Below, one piece after another: positions 46,695 through 55,847 of a DNA stretch of 64,000 nucleotides; the stretch's first letter is position 1; each line of letters opens with the position of its first letter. Below the pieces are notes generated by a model. It was given only the letters and a program-made list of their open reading frames with translations, had not been told where the DNA came from and did not search any database. The position numbers and the translations under genes were made by a program. Location of the stretch: assembly GCF_004912195.1 (NCBI RefSeq), contig NZ_STGW01000006.1:75411-139410 (forward strand), given 5' to 3'. This DNA is from Nocardioides caeni. GTDB taxonomy: Bacteria; Actinomycetota; Actinomycetes; Propionibacteriales; Nocardioidaceae.

Positions 46695-46710
46695 GAGGCA
46701 GTGGCTGGCC

Positions 46711-47784
46711 TCAGACGTACCGCTCGAGGATGGTCGACTCGGCCAGGCGACTGAGCCCCTCGCGAACGCTGCGGGCGCGCAGCTCGCCGACGCCCTCGAC
46801 GGCCTGCAGGTCGTCGATGCCGGCGGAGAGCAGCTTCTGCAGGGTGCCGAAGTGGTCCACGAGGCCCTCGACGACGTTGGAGGGTAGGCGGGGGACCTTC
46901 GTGAGCAGGCGGTAGCCGCGGGGCGCGACCGCGCCGTCGAGGTGCTCCCCACCGCCGATGCCGAGCACCTTCGCGACGGCGGAGGGATCGACGAGGTCGG
47001 TGGCGGAGAGCTGCTCCAGCTTCTGCAGCAGGTCCTCCGGGTCCCGGCTGCGCCGGCGGGAGGGCACGTAGTCGCGGATCACGAGCTCACGCTCGGTGTC
47101 GACGCCGGTGATCAGTTCCTCGAGCTGCAGGGCCAGCAGGCGGCCGTCGGTGCCGAGCTCGAGGACGTAGTCGTCGATCTCGCGGGCGATCCGGGTCACC
47201 ATCTCGAGCCGCTGGGCGACCACGGCGACGTCGCGGACCGTGACCAGGTCCTCGATCTCGAGCGCGGACAGGGTGCTGGAGACCTCGTCGAGACGCAGCT
47301 TGTAGCGCTCGAGGGTCGCGAGCGCCTGGTTGGCGCGGGAGAGGATCTGGCCGGAGCCCTCGAGGACGTGGCGGATGTCGCCGACGTAGGCGGCGATGAT
47401 CTGCATCGACTGCGACACCGAGATCACGGGATGGCCGGTCTGACGGGCGACCCGGTCGGCGGTGCGGTGCCGGGTCCCGGTCTCCTCCGAGGGGATGCTC
47501 TGGTCGGGCATCAGGTGCACGGCGGCGCGGACGATCCGGTTGAGGTTGCCGTCGACGATGATCGCGCCGTCCATCTTGGCCAGCTCGCGCAGGCCGGTGG
47601 CGGTGAACGGGACGTCGAGCTCGAAGCCGCCGGTGCACAGGCTGTCGACCAGGCGGTCCTGGCCGATCACGATCAGGGCGCCGGTGCGGCCACGCAGGAT
47701 GCGCTCCAGCCCGTCGCGCAACGGAGTGCCCGGTGCGATGGACGCGAGGGTCTCGCGAAGCCGGGGGTCGGCCGAGGTGACCAC
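46711..47784 (-). CDS. disA: DNA integrity scanning protein DisA, diadenylate cyclase
   Basis: A 357-residue enzyme making the second messenger c-di-AMP from two ATP and coupling it to DNA damage. The cyclase domain carries KMDGAIIVD (DGA motif) near residue 70 and GTRHRTA (RHR motif) near 103. A helical linker and a C-terminal helix-hairpin-helix DNA-binding domain (VEGVGELRARSVREGL) follow. The GTG start has AGGAGAG upstream. It follows radA by about 90 bases in the same direction, as in many actinobacteria. Confidence 0.96.
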   Translation of the reverse strand: MVTSADPRLRETLASIAPGTPLRDGLERILRGRTGALIVIGQDRLVDSLCTGGFELDVPFTATGLRELAKMDGAIIVDGNLNRIVRAAVHLMPDQSIPSEETGTRHRTADRVARQTGHPVISVSQSMQIIAAYVGDIRHVLEGSGQILSRANQALATLERYKLRLDEVSSTLSALEIEDLVTVRDVAVVAQRLEMVTRIAREIDDYVLELGTDGRLLALQLEELITGVDTERELVIRDYVPSRRRSRDPEDLLQKLEQLSATDLVDPSAVAKVLGIGGGEHLDGAVAPRGYRLLTKVPRLPSNVVEGLVDHFGTLQKLLSAGIDDLQAVEGVGELRARSVREGLSRLAESTILERYV

Positions 47785-47820
47785 TGACTCTCCTGCGGGG
47801 CTGCGTGATGGGACAGGGTC

Positions 47821-47826
47821 ACCTTA
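47821..47826 (-). promoter_or_regulatory. Possible -10 box of disA
   Basis: TAAGGT on the minus strand, 37 bases before the disA start, would leave a short leader with the AGGAGAG site. No clear -35 box is seen. Confidence 0.35.
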
Positions 47827-47873
47827 TCGGCGTCCGGTCGTCCGCCGCCGCCAATATCGATCGTCCAGCGGTG

Positions 47874-49325
47874 TCACTCCTGGACGAGCTCCAGCGCCGC
47901 CGCGGTCCTGCGGTCGACCTGGAGCAGACGCAGCGCACTGGCCACGTCGGGCACCTCGACGACGCGCATCCCGTCGACCATCCGGTCGGAGGCCGCCCGC
48001 CGGACACCCTGTGCCGTCCCCGGATCGGCAGGTACGACGGCCATCGCGAACCCGAGCCGGGCTGCCTCGGCGAGGCGCTGGGGCAGGTCGCGCACCCGGC
48101 GCACCTCGCCGGAGAGGCCGATCTCGCCCATGGCGACGACCCCGGCCGGTGGGGCGGAGACGACGTGACCGGAGGCGATCGCGACGGCGAGGGCGAGGTC
48201 GCTGCCAGGGTCGGAGAGTCGGGCGCCGCCGACGGTCGAGGCGAAGACGTCGTGCTGGTGCAGCCGCAGGCCGCAGTACTGCTGCAGGACCGCGAGCACC
48301 ATGGCGAGGCGGGACGAGTCGACGCCCGAGGTGGTGCGGCGGGGCCGCTCGGCCGGCGAGAGCGTGACCAGCGACTGCACCTCGGCGAGGACGGGCCGCC
48401 GGCCCTCCATGGTGACCGCGACGCACGTGCCGGGGACGCGGCCGTGGTGGCGCTCGACGAAGATCCCGGTCGGGTCCTCGACGGCGCGGATCCCGTCGGG
48501 TCCGAGATCGAAGCAGCCGACCTCGTCGACGGGTCCGAACCGGTTCTTGACGGCGCGCAGCATCCGGAAGCGCGAGTTGCGGTCGCCCTCGAAGTGCAGC
48601 ACGACGTCGACGAGGTGCTCCAGCACCCGCGGGCCGGCGATCCCGCCGTCCTTGGTGACGTGGCCGATCATCACGACGGTGATGTTGCGGCTCTTGGCCA
48701 TCCGGACCAGGGCCTGGGCGACCTCCTTGACCTGGGTCACTCCGCCGGGGACGCCGTCGACGCCGGAGGCGCCGATCGTCTGCACGGAGTCGATCACCAC
48801 GGTGCGTGGCCGGACCTGGTCGATGTGGGTGAGCACGGCGCCGAGGTCGGTCTCGGCGGCCAGGAAGAGGTCGTCATGGATGCCCCCGGTGCGGTCGGCG
48901 CGCAGCCGCACCTGGGCCGCGGACTCCTCCCCGGTGACATAGAGGGTGCGCTGCGGGGCGCTCGAACCGGGGGCGCTGCGGGCGGTGCGGGCGGCCACCT
49001 CGAGCAGCAGCGTCGACTTGCCGACGCCCGGCTCGCCCGCCAGCAGCACGGCTGCCCCGGGCACCAGTCCGCCGCCGAGGACGCGGTCGAGCTCCGGCAC
49101 CCCGGAGGGGTGGTGGGCGGCCTGCTCCGCCGAGACCTGGCCGATCGGCACCGCCGGACTGGTCACCGGCCCGGCCACCTGACGGGTCCCCGCGCCGCTG
49201 GGTGCCACCGCCACCTCGGCCACCGAGCCCCACGCGTGGCACTCGGCGCAACGGCCCACCCACTTGGCGGTGGTCCAGCCGCACTCACTGCATGCGTAGG
49301 TCGAACGTGTTTTCGATCCAGCCAT
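47874..49325 (-). CDS. radA: DNA repair protein RadA
   Basis: A 483-residue RecA-like ATPase that aids branch migration in recombination. The N-terminal zinc finger is YACSECGWTTAKWVGRC followed by AEC. Walker A is GEPGVGKST near residue 102, the RadA-specific motif is VKNRFG near 254, and the C-terminal Lon-like domain has DLALAVAIASG. The ATG at 49325 is the only good start. disA follows downstream. Confidence 0.96.
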   Translation of the reverse strand: MAGSKTRSTYACSECGWTTAKWVGRCAECHAWGSVAEVAVAPSGAGTRQVAGPVTSPAVPIGQVSAEQAAHHPSGVPELDRVLGGGLVPGAAVLLAGEPGVGKSTLLLEVAARTARSAPGSSAPQRTLYVTGEESAAQVRLRADRTGGIHDDLFLAAETDLGAVLTHIDQVRPRTVVIDSVQTIGASGVDGVPGGVTQVKEVAQALVRMAKSRNITVVMIGHVTKDGGIAGPRVLEHLVDVVLHFEGDRNSRFRMLRAVKNRFGPVDEVGCFDLGPDGIRAVEDPTGIFVERHHGRVPGTCVAVTMEGRRPVLAEVQSLVTLSPAERPRRTTSGVDSSRLAMVLAVLQQYCGLRLHQHDVFASTVGGARLSDPGSDLALAVAIASGHVVSAPPAGVVAMGEIGLSGEVRRVRDLPQRLAEAARLGFAMAVVPADPGTAQGVRRAASDRMVDGMRVVEVPDVASALRLLQVDRRTAAALELVQE

Positions 49326-49391
49326 GCGACGACCGTAGGGGACCGTGCCGACACTTCCTCGGGGACGCGCCCGTCATGGCACAGTTTCGGT

Positions 49392-50453
49392 GTGGAGAGT
49401 CCTCGAGCGCCGGCCACCCTGGCCGATGTCGCCGAGCAGGCCGGCGTCTCGCGGCAGACCGTGTCCAACGCGATCAACAACCCCGACCTGCTGCGCCCCG
49501 ACACCCTCGCCCGCGTGCAGGCGGCCATCGACGCGCTCGGCTACAGCCCCAACCATGCCGCCCGTCAGCTGCGCACCCGCAGCTCACGCCTGGTCGGCCT
49601 GCGCCTCACCCCGTCACAGGAGTTCACCGCCAACATGGCGATGGACCGCTTCAACCGCAGCCTCGTCGAGGCCTGCCGCGAGGTCGGCTACCACGTGCTG
49701 CTCTTCTCCGGCGGTCCCGCCGAGGAGGGGCAGCGCCCCGACCCGCTCGGGGGGTACGACGACCTCCTCCGCTCCACGGCGGTCGACGCCTTCGTCGTCA
49801 CCGACACCTATCTCGGCAACCCCCAGACCAGCGGGCTCGCGCGGCGCCGGGCTCCGTTCGTCGCGTTCGGCCGGCCCTGGGACGACCCCGGCGCGCGGCA
49901 TCCGTGGGTCGACGTCGACGGCGCTGCCGGCGTACGGCTGGCCACCGAGCACGTCCACGGCCTCGGTCACCGGCGGATCGCCTGGCTCGGGTGGGAGCCG
50001 GGCTCGTGGATCGGGGAGGACCGGAGGGCCGGCTGGCACGCGGCGATGGACGACCTCGGGTTGATGACGGCGGGACTCGAGGCGGCGGTCGCCGACGACG
50101 TCCTCGAGGGTGGTCGCGCGGCCGCGGCGCTGCTCGACGTCGAGGAGCACCGGGCGCCGACCGCCTTCGTGTGTGCCTCCGACACCTTGGCCGTCGGGGC
50201 TCGCGGTGCGCTGGCCGATCGCGGCCTGGTCCCCGGCCGCGACGTCGCCGTCGTCGGCTTCGACGACTCCCAGGTGGCTCAGGTGCTGGGCCTCACGTCG
50301 GTCCGCCAGCCGCTGGAGGCGGTCGCCGTGGCGATCGTCCGCGCCCTGACCGACCTGCTCTCCGGTGAGCCGTCGCCGGCGGAGGGCCTGCTGCTGGCGC
50401 CGTCCCTCGAGGTCCGCGCCAGCTCGGGCAGCTCCGATTCAGAACGTGCGTGA
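49392..50453 (+). CDS. LacI family transcriptional regulator
   Basis: A 353-residue repressor. The N-terminal helix-turn-helix ATLADVAEQAGVSRQTVSNA is followed by the hinge helix region and a periplasmic-binding-protein-like sensor domain (about residues 60-345). VCASDTLAVGARGAL and VVGFDDSQVAQVLGLTSVRQP are typical. A sugar ligand is usual for the family but cannot be named, and no sugar operon adjoins it. The GTG at 49392 is the first codon that gives the full domain. It overlaps the convergent methyltransferase by 15 bases at the 3' end. Confidence 0.92.
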   Translation: MESPRAPATLADVAEQAGVSRQTVSNAINNPDLLRPDTLARVQAAIDALGYSPNHAARQLRTRSSRLVGLRLTPSQEFTANMAMDRFNRSLVEACREVGYHVLLFSGGPAEEGQRPDPLGGYDDLLRSTAVDAFVVTDTYLGNPQTSGLARRRAPFVAFGRPWDDPGARHPWVDVDGAAGVRLATEHVHGLGHRRIAWLGWEPGSWIGEDRRAGWHAAMDDLGLMTAGLEAAVADDVLEGGRAAAALLDVEEHRAPTAFVCASDTLAVGARGALADRGLVPGRDVAVVGFDDSQVAQVLGLTSVRQPLEAVAVAIVRALTDLLSGEPSPAEGLLLAPSLEVRASSGSSDSERA

Positions 50454-51143
50454 CCAGAGGTTCACGGCGTAGTCGACCTCGAGCCCCTCGTGGTGGCGCA
50501 GGATCTCCTCGGCGGTCGCCGGGTTGAACTCGATGCGGACCACCGCCGCGAGGTCCTCGCGGCTCGCGAAGCGCCAGCCCATGTCGACACGGTCGAGGGT
50601 CCAGCCGCGCAGGGTCCAGAACCGCTCGGTCTCCGCCGGCGGGTCGAGGTGCGGATAGCCGCGGCGGAACCAGGCGCCGAAGGTCGAGCGGGAGCCGTCG
50701 TTGTCGATGACCAGCGCGGTGCCGCCGGGACGCATCACCCGCGCGAGCTCGGCCAGGCCCGGTTCGCAGCCCCGCCCGAAGAAGTAGGCCCAGCGGGCGT
50801 GGGCCACGTCGACGGAGGCGTCGGGCAGGGGGATCTCCTGCGCCGTCCCCGGGAGGACGACGGCGTTCCCCACGCCGCGCGCGGTGAGCCGTCGCCGCGC
50901 GAGTCCGACCAGCCCCTGGTGCGGCTCCACGCCGACGACCCGGCCGGCGCGCTGCGCGAAGAGCGGGAGGTGGAAGCCGGTGCCGCAGCCGAGGTCGAGC
51001 ACGGTCGCGCCGGTCCAGTCGGCCCGCGACTCCATCGCGGACCAGAGCCGGCCGTCAGGGTCGGCGGCGGTGTTCTCGATCTCGTAGGTCGCCGTGTGCT
51101 GCCAGATGTTGGGGCTGGCGATGGCGCCCCTGACCGGCTTCAC
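50439..51143 (-). CDS. Class I SAM-dependent methyltransferase
   Basis: A 234-residue UbiE-like protein. Motif I VLDLGCGTGFHLPLF lies near residues 49-63, followed by GVEPHQGLVGLARRR and the post-motif VMRPGGTALVIDNDG. The substrate is unknown. GTG start. The VOC-type gene lies 45 bases upstream in the same direction, so the two may be co-transcribed. Confidence 0.88.
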   Translation of the reverse strand: MKPVRGAIASPNIWQHTATYEIENTAADPDGRLWSAMESRADWTGATVLDLGCGTGFHLPLFAQRAGRVVGVEPHQGLVGLARRRLTARGVGNAVVLPGTAQEIPLPDASVDVAHARWAYFFGRGCEPGLAELARVMRPGGTALVIDNDGSRSTFGAWFRRGYPHLDPPAETERFWTLRGWTLDRVDMGWRFASREDLAAVVRIEFNPATAEEILRHHEGLEVDYAVNLWSRTF

Positions 51144-51188
51144 CGGACGTCGTGCGGCAGCGGACGGGTGACGATCAGAGGTGGGGGA

Positions 51189-51827
51189 TCAGAGGCGGAC
51201 GATGCCCTGCGGGGTGAGCACCTGCGCGGCGAGGATGCCGGGCGTGCCGGGCGGGGCGACCCACTCGACCTTCACGTCCTCCAGCGGCGCCTCGACGGAC
51301 TCGCCGAGCCACTCGCTCACGCGCTGCGGGTCACCGGCGATCTCGATGCCGGCCAGCGACACGGCGCCGTCGGAGCCGACGGAGGGGTGCAGGTCGCTGG
51401 GCGTGCCCCACTGGATGAAGAAGGGGAGCTGCGGGTCGGCGATGAGGCCGTTGATGCCGATCTGCTGCCAGCGCAGCTCGGTGCCGTCGGGGCGGTGCCG
51501 CGAGCCGGGGACGGCGGAGCGGCCCAGGCGCTGCTCGACGATGGAGATGTCGGGCACGGCGACGGCCCAGCCGAGCCAGCCGCCGCCGAGGGCGGAGCGG
51601 GCCTTCACGGCCTGACCGAAGGGCGCCTTGTCCGACGCCGGGTGGTCGAGGGCTTCGACGACCTCGAGGTAGGTGCAGTCGGTCAGCGGCAGGATCATGT
51701 TGCGGGTGCCGAAGCGCGGGTGGACGCCGCCGTCGACGAACTCGCAGCCCAGTGCTGCGCCCAGGCGCTCGGCGGTGCTGGCCAGTCCGTCGGGTCCGGC
51801 TGCGTACGAGAGGTGGTCCAGGCGCAT
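51189..51827 (-). CDS. VOC/glyoxalase-like domain protein
   Basis: A 212-residue protein starting MRLDHLSYAAGP, the first strand of a vicinal oxygen chelate fold, with TYLEVVEAL and the tail AGIEIAGDPQRVSEWLG as second-half elements. It matches the Glyoxalase_3-like group often annotated VOC family. Metal ligands may be His5, Glu in TYLEVVE and a residue in the second half, but this is tentative. The ATG at 51827 is preceded by CAGAAT; an in-frame ATG at 51836 would add three residues. Confidence 0.8.
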   Translation of the reverse strand: MRLDHLSYAAGPDGLASTAERLGAALGCEFVDGGVHPRFGTRNMILPLTDCTYLEVVEALDHPASDKAPFGQAVKARSALGGGWLGWAVAVPDISIVEQRLGRSAVPGSRHRPDGTELRWQQIGINGLIADPQLPFFIQWGTPSDLHPSVGSDGAVSLAGIEIAGDPQRVSEWLGESVEAPLEDVKVEWVAPPGTPGILAAQVLTPQGIVRL

Positions 51828-51914
51828 GTCAGACATTCTGAACAGCGGCTGAGAGGGCCCTGCAGGCGGGGTCGCTGTCTCTTGACGTCGAGAGGTGGCC
51901 GTCACGCGGGGTGG

Positions 51915-52008
51915 ACCGATTCACCACGGTATGTAGGGGAGTAGCCGCTTCCCGAGCGGGGTTCCACCGGGGAAGTGCTTGCTGACCTACCTACCGTGAT
52001 GAATCGGT
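51915..52008. repeat. 94-bp imperfect palindrome between two minus-strand genes
   Basis: The left arm 51915-51937 (ACCGATTCA to GTAGG) and right arm 51986-52008 are inverted copies matching at 21 of 23 bases. The 48-base centre holds a nested CTTCCC/GGGGAAG pairing. It lies between the stop of the gene at 52027 and the start of the VOC gene. No long open frame. Confidence 0.85.
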
Positions 52009-52026
52009 GCCGCCGGTCAGCGCGGG

Positions 52027-52797
52027 TCAGCGCGGGTCGGCGGGGTGCAGCGCGAGGGCCGAGCGCGAGCGCAGGTGCGCCTCGCAGTGGGCGACGAGGG
52101 CGTCGTAGGCCCCTTGGCCCATGAGGGCGACCAGCTCGGCCTCGTGGGTGAGATAGACCGGCTCCATCGCGACGTGCGCCTCGGTGTTGCCGGAGCAGTA
52201 CCAGTCGAGGTCGTGGCCGCCCGGGCCCCAGCCCCGGCGGTCGTACTCGCTGATCGACACCTCGGTGTAGGTCGAGCCGTCCATTCGCTCGACGTCGCGG
52301 AAGGTACGGCGGATCGGCAGCTGCCAGCAGACGTCCGGCTTGGTCTCCAGCGGGTTGCGGCCGATCTGGAGGGCCAGGCCGTGCAGCGCGCAGCCGGCAC
52401 CTGCGGCGAAATCCGTGCGGTTGGCGAACACGCACGAGCGCTGGCCGTCGACGGTGTGCATGCGGGTCTTGCGCTCACCGTCCTCGTCCTTCTCGACCCA
52501 GTCGCGTCGCTTGATCCGGCCGCTCTCGCGCTGCGGGTGGTGCTGCCACAGCTCGGGTGTCAGCTGGTCCACGAAGCCGGCGACCCGCTCCTCGTCCTCG
52601 GCGTCCGCGAAGTGCGCCCCGAGCGTGCAGCAGCCGACGTCGGGGGAGTCGGCGTAGATGCCGGCGCACCCGCTGCCGAAGATGCAGGTGTAGGACGACG
52701 TCAGCCAGGTGAGGTCGCAGCGCATCGTCTCGGTCTCGTCGGCCGGATTGACGAATTCCACCCAGGCACGGGGGAAATCCAGGGAGACCTCGGGCAC
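52027..52797 (-). CDS. Conserved cysteine-rich protein, Rv0495c-like
   Basis: A 256-residue cytoplasmic protein with early cysteines at 27, 38, 44, 56 and 57 and three or more later ones (RSCVF, GCALH, DVCWQL, WYCSGN, AHCEAH). This suggests a metal- or iron-sulfur-binding protein of the YkgJ/DUF3109 kind; that is inference. It is divergent from the Ppx/GppA gene exactly as Rv0495c is from Rv0496, so a conserved partner. The start [12 protein letters not shown] is well placed. Confidence 0.8.
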   Translation of the reverse strand: MPEVSLDFPRAWVEFVNPADETETMRCDLTWLTSSYTCIFGSGCAGIYADSPDVGCCTLGAHFADAEDEERVAGFVDQLTPELWQHHPQRESGRIKRRDWVEKDEDGERKTRMHTVDGQRSCVFANRTDFAAGAGCALHGLALQIGRNPLETKPDVCWQLPIRRTFRDVERMDGSTYTEVSISEYDRRGWGPGGHDLDWYCSGNTEAHVAMEPVYLTHEAELVALMGQGAYDALVAHCEAHLRSRSALALHPADPR

Positions 52798-52880
52798 CTG
52801 CCCAATCTATCGGCCGCCCCCTGCCGTCCTGATGCGGGCCGATTCGGCGGGACAGGCCGTGTGTCGGGCGTCGCGACCAG

Positions 52881-52892
52881 TACCGTGGAGAC
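52881..52892 (+). promoter_or_regulatory. Probable -10 box of the Ppx/GppA gene
   Basis: TACCGT at 52881-52886 lies six bases before the ATG at 52893. Confidence 0.5.
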
Positions 52893-53831
52893 ATGCGTCT
52901 GGGCGTCTTGGACATCGGATCCAACACCGGCCACCTGCTGGTCGTCGACGCCCACGACGGCGCGGCTCCCCTGCCGGCCTACTCCTACAAGGAGCCGTTG
53001 CGGCTCGCCGAGCACCTCGATGCCGCCGGCGACGTCTCGGCGACGGGCATCGAAGCGCTCGCGGCGTTCACCGCCCAGGCACTCCTCGTCGCAGAGGAGA
53101 AGGGCTGCGAGGAGATGCTGTCGTTCGCGACCTCCGCGGTCCGCGACGCCGGCAACTCCGAGGCGGTCCTGGCCCACGTCGAGCAGCAGACCGGCGTGCG
53201 GATCGAGGTGCTGCCCGGCGAGGACGAGGCACGGCTCACCTTCCTCGCCGTACGACGGTGGTTCGGTTGGTCCGCCGGACGACTCGCGGTCTTCGACATC
53301 GGCGGCGGCTCGCTGGAGATCGCGGCGGGCTCCGACGAGCGTCCCGATGTCGCGTGGTCGCTGCCGCTGGGCGCGGCGCGACTGGCGCGCGCCGAGTTCG
53401 CGGACCGCCCCGATGACGAGCAGCTGCGCCGGATCCGTCGGCTGATCCGGGCCGAGATCGCCCGCGACGCCGGTCACCTGCTGCGTGCGGGGGCGACCCA
53501 TCGCGCAGCCGCGACGTCGAAGACGTTCCGCTCCCTGGCCCGGATCTGCGGCGCCGCGCCCTCGGGTGAGGGTCAGCTGGTGCCGCGGACCCTGCCGCTG
53601 ACCGGGCTGCGCCAGTGGATCCCGAAGCTCATGGCGATGAGTGCCGAGGAGCTGGCTGCACTGCCCGGCGTCTCGCCCAGCCGCACCCACCAGATCGTCC
53701 CCGGCGCGCTGGTCGCCGAGGCCTGCATGGACATCTTCGACCTCGCCGAGCTGGAGATCTGTCCGTGGGCGCTGCGCGAGGGCGTGATCCTCGAGCGGAT
53801 CGACAAGTTCCGGGTGACCGACGAGCCGTGA
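52893..53831 (+). CDS. Ppx/GppA family exopolyphosphatase or pppGpp phosphohydrolase
   Basis: A 312-residue ASKHA-fold enzyme. [19 protein letters not shown] is the first phosphate loop, [11 protein letters not shown] the second segment and [12 protein letters not shown] the third. It matches the short actinobacterial form (Rv0496, Ppx1), which lacks the C-terminal HD domain of E. coli Ppx. It would degrade short polyphosphate and perhaps (p)ppGpp. Its stop overlaps the next gene (GTGA). Confidence 0.92.
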   Translation: MRLGVLDIGSNTGHLLVVDAHDGAAPLPAYSYKEPLRLAEHLDAAGDVSATGIEALAAFTAQALLVAEEKGCEEMLSFATSAVRDAGNSEAVLAHVEQQTGVRIEVLPGEDEARLTFLAVRRWFGWSAGRLAVFDIGGGSLEIAAGSDERPDVAWSLPLGAARLARAEFADRPDDEQLRRIRRLIRAEIARDAGHLLRAGATHRAAATSKTFRSLARICGAAPSGEGQLVPRTLPLTGLRQWIPKLMAMSAEELAALPGVSPSRTHQIVPGALVAEACMDIFDLAELEICPWALREGVILERIDKFRVTDEP

Positions 53832-54625
53832 CCGGCCCTCGGCGTCCGCGCATCGGACTGTCCACCAGCTCGGTCTATCCCGAGTCGACGGCGCACGCCT
53901 TCTCGTGGGCGGCGGCGGTCGGCTACGAGGCGGTCGAGGTGATGGTCGGCATCGACGCGCTGTCGCAGCAGACCAGCGCCGTCGCCCAGCTCTCGGAGCA
54001 CCACGACATCCCGATCAGCGCGATCCATGCCCCCTGCCTGCTGTTCACCCAGGCCGTCTGGGGCGTCGAGCCGTGGGGCAAGCTCGAGCGCTCGGCCGAG
54101 ATGGCCAGGGAGGTCGGCGCCGAGGTGGTCGTCGTCCACCCGCCGTTCCGGTGGCAGCGCGACTACGCCCGCGACTTCGTCAACGGCATCGCGGCGCTCG
54201 AGGAGTCCTCGGGCATCGCGTTCGCCGTCGAGAACATGTATCCGTGGCGCGCCTCGCGGCGTCACCTCGAAATGTACCTGCCCGGCTGGGACCCCTCCGA
54301 GGAGCCCTACGCCAACACCACCGTCGACCTGTCCCATGCGGCGATCGCGCGGTCCGACCCGGTCGCGATGGCCGAGCGTCTCGGTCCGCGGCTGCGGCAC
54401 GTCCACCTCACCGACGGCACCGACTCGGCCAAGGACGAGCACCTCGTCCCGGGTCGGGGCGACGTCGGGGCCGCGCGCTTCCTGCAGCACCTCGCTGCCA
54501 CCGGCTTCGCCGGCGAGGTGGTGCTGGAGATCAACACCCGCAAGTGCGAGACGCCGCAGGAGCGCGAGGCAGACCTGCGCGAGTCACTGGACTTCGCGCT
54601 CGAGCACCTCTCGCCCGTCGACTGA
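53828..54625 (+). CDS. Sugar phosphate isomerase/epimerase, xylose isomerase-like TIM barrel
   Basis: A 265-residue AP_endonuc_2-fold protein. [11 protein letters not shown] opens the barrel. Metal-binding candidates are the His in ISAIHAPC, the Glu in FAVENMYPW, the Asp/His in VDLSHAAI and the His in RHVHLTDG, with a late LEINTRK. It is the counterpart of Rv0498. Substrate unknown. GTG overlaps the Ppx stop. Its last 42 bases overlap the convergent terC gene. Confidence 0.85.
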   Translation: MTGPRRPRIGLSTSSVYPESTAHAFSWAAAVGYEAVEVMVGIDALSQQTSAVAQLSEHHDIPISAIHAPCLLFTQAVWGVEPWGKLERSAEMAREVGAEVVVVHPPFRWQRDYARDFVNGIAALEESSGIAFAVENMYPWRASRRHLEMYLPGWDPSEEPYANTTVDLSHAAIARSDPVAMAERLGPRLRHVHLTDGTDSAKDEHLVPGRGDVGAARFLQHLAATGFAGEVVLEINTRKCETPQEREADLRESLDFALEHLSPVD

Positions 54626-55666
54626 CGCCCGGCGCTCCTCACGTCGTACGGCGAGCAGGCTGGTGATCGTCGTGACGACGAGGACGCCCACGACGACTGC
54701 CAGCGAGGCGCGGTTGCCGATGAGCGGGACGCTCTCCCACACGGTGTGCGCCCAGTGCAGGACCAGCTTGACCCCGATGAAGCCGAGGATGATCGACAGC
54801 CCGTAGGACAGGTGCACCAGCTGGGCGAGCAGGCCCTGGATGACGAAGTAGAGCGCTCGCAGACCGAGCAGGGCGAAGGCGTTCGTCGCGAAGACCAGGT
54901 AGGGGTCGGAGGTGATGCCGTAGACGGCGGGCACGGAGTCGACGGCGAAGACGATGTCGGTCATGAAGACCGCGACCGTCACCAGCGCGAGCGGGGTCAG
55001 CGCCCGTCGACCTGCCTGCTTCACCGTCATCCGGGTGCCCTGGTAGTCGTCGGTCAGCGGCCAGAAGCGGCGCAGCACCTTGACGACCCGCATCTCGTTG
55101 GGGTCGGGCGTCTCCTCCGACTCGCCGCGCAGGGCGTCACGCAGCAGCTTGGCGCCGGTGGCCAGCAGGATCAGGCCGAAGAACAGGAACACGATGGTGA
55201 AGGCGGAGAGGGCTGCCGCGCCCAGGGCGATGAAGATGCCGCGCAGCACCAGTGCACCGATGATGCCGAAGAGCAGCACTCGCTGCTGCAGCACCTTCGG
55301 CACGGCGAAGGCCGACAGCAGCAGCATGAACACGAAGAGGTTGTCGACGCTCAGCGACTTCTCGACGATGTAGCCGGTGTAGTAGCTGACGCCGGTCTCG
55401 TTGCCGTGCTCGGCGATCACCCAGCCGCCGAACGCCACCGGCAGCGCGATGTAGAAGAGGGACCAGAGGCTCGCCTCCCGCATCGACACCTCGTGGGGTC
55501 GGCGGGTCGCGACGAAGTCGACGGCGAGCAGGACGAGGACGGCGGCGATCGTGACCACCCACAACGTGGGGGTGGCGATCGTCTCGAGCCCGCCGGAGGT
55601 GGGATCGGCCGCCGCGAGTGGCGCCGTGAGGGGGGTGGTCGCGGGGACCAGGCTGGACAGGGACAC
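54584..55666 (-). CDS. terC: TerC family membrane protein, probable manganese exporter
   Basis: A 360-residue protein with about nine membrane helices. EKSLSVDNLFVF and MTDIVFAVDSVPA carry the conserved acidic residues of the family. TerC/Alx proteins export Mn2+, and the manganese riboswitch upstream supports that role here. GTG at 55666 follows AGGAG, which is partly buried in a hairpin. The 3' end overlaps the sugar isomerase gene by 42 bases, an unusually long convergent overlap. Confidence 0.93.
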   Translation of the reverse strand: MSLSSLVPATTPLTAPLAAADPTSGGLETIATPTLWVVTIAAVLVLLAVDFVATRRPHEVSMREASLWSLFYIALPVAFGGWVIAEHGNETGVSYYTGYIVEKSLSVDNLFVFMLLLSAFAVPKVLQQRVLLFGIIGALVLRGIFIALGAAALSAFTIVFLFFGLILLATGAKLLRDALRGESEETPDPNEMRVVKVLRRFWPLTDDYQGTRMTVKQAGRRALTPLALVTVAVFMTDIVFAVDSVPAVYGITSDPYLVFATNAFALLGLRALYFVIQGLLAQLVHLSYGLSIILGFIGVKLVLHWAHTVWESVPLIGNRASLAVVVGVLVVTTITSLLAVRREERRASVDGREVLEREVQ

Positions 55667-55674
55667 AGGAATCT

Positions 55675-55696
55675 CCTCGTGCGTGGAGGCACGAGG
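55675..55696 (-). promoter_or_regulatory. Expression-platform hairpin covering the terC ribosome binding site
   Basis: On the minus strand CCTCGTGC-CTCCAC-GCACGAGG forms a perfect eight-base-pair hairpin whose 3' arm contains the GAGG of the GAGGAG site. Its 5' arm CCTCG is also the 3' strand of the riboswitch P1 stem, so the two pairings exclude each other. Confidence 0.7.
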
Positions 55697-55808
55697 TCTC
55701 CCTCACCGCTGGCCGCGCATCGCGCCGGCCGGGCGGCCTCCACCCGGGGAGCCAGTGGTGGCTCCGTACTGACCGGGGAAGAGTCTCGAGGTACTCCCCT
55801 CGAGAAGG
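55690..55808 (-). promoter_or_regulatory. yybP-ykoY manganese riboswitch upstream of terC
   Basis: On the minus strand: CGAGGGGAGTA at the 5' end, GGTCAGTACGG in the middle and GGGAGACCTCG at the 3' end. These match the conserved GGGGAGUA loop, the GUCA-type arm and the GACCU segment of the yybP-ykoY aptamer, with CGAGG/CCTCG closing P1. The place before terC is typical. Confidence 0.8.
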
Positions 55809-55814
55809 AGTCTA
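55809..55814 (-). promoter_or_regulatory. Probable -10 box of the terC riboswitch transcript
   Basis: TAGACT on the minus strand would start transcription near 55802, at the first bases of the aptamer. A TGGAGT 17 bases upstream is a weak -35 candidate. Confidence 0.5.
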
Positions 55815-55847
55815 CGGGGCGGGCTCCTGTCACTCCAGCCGCCGCGG

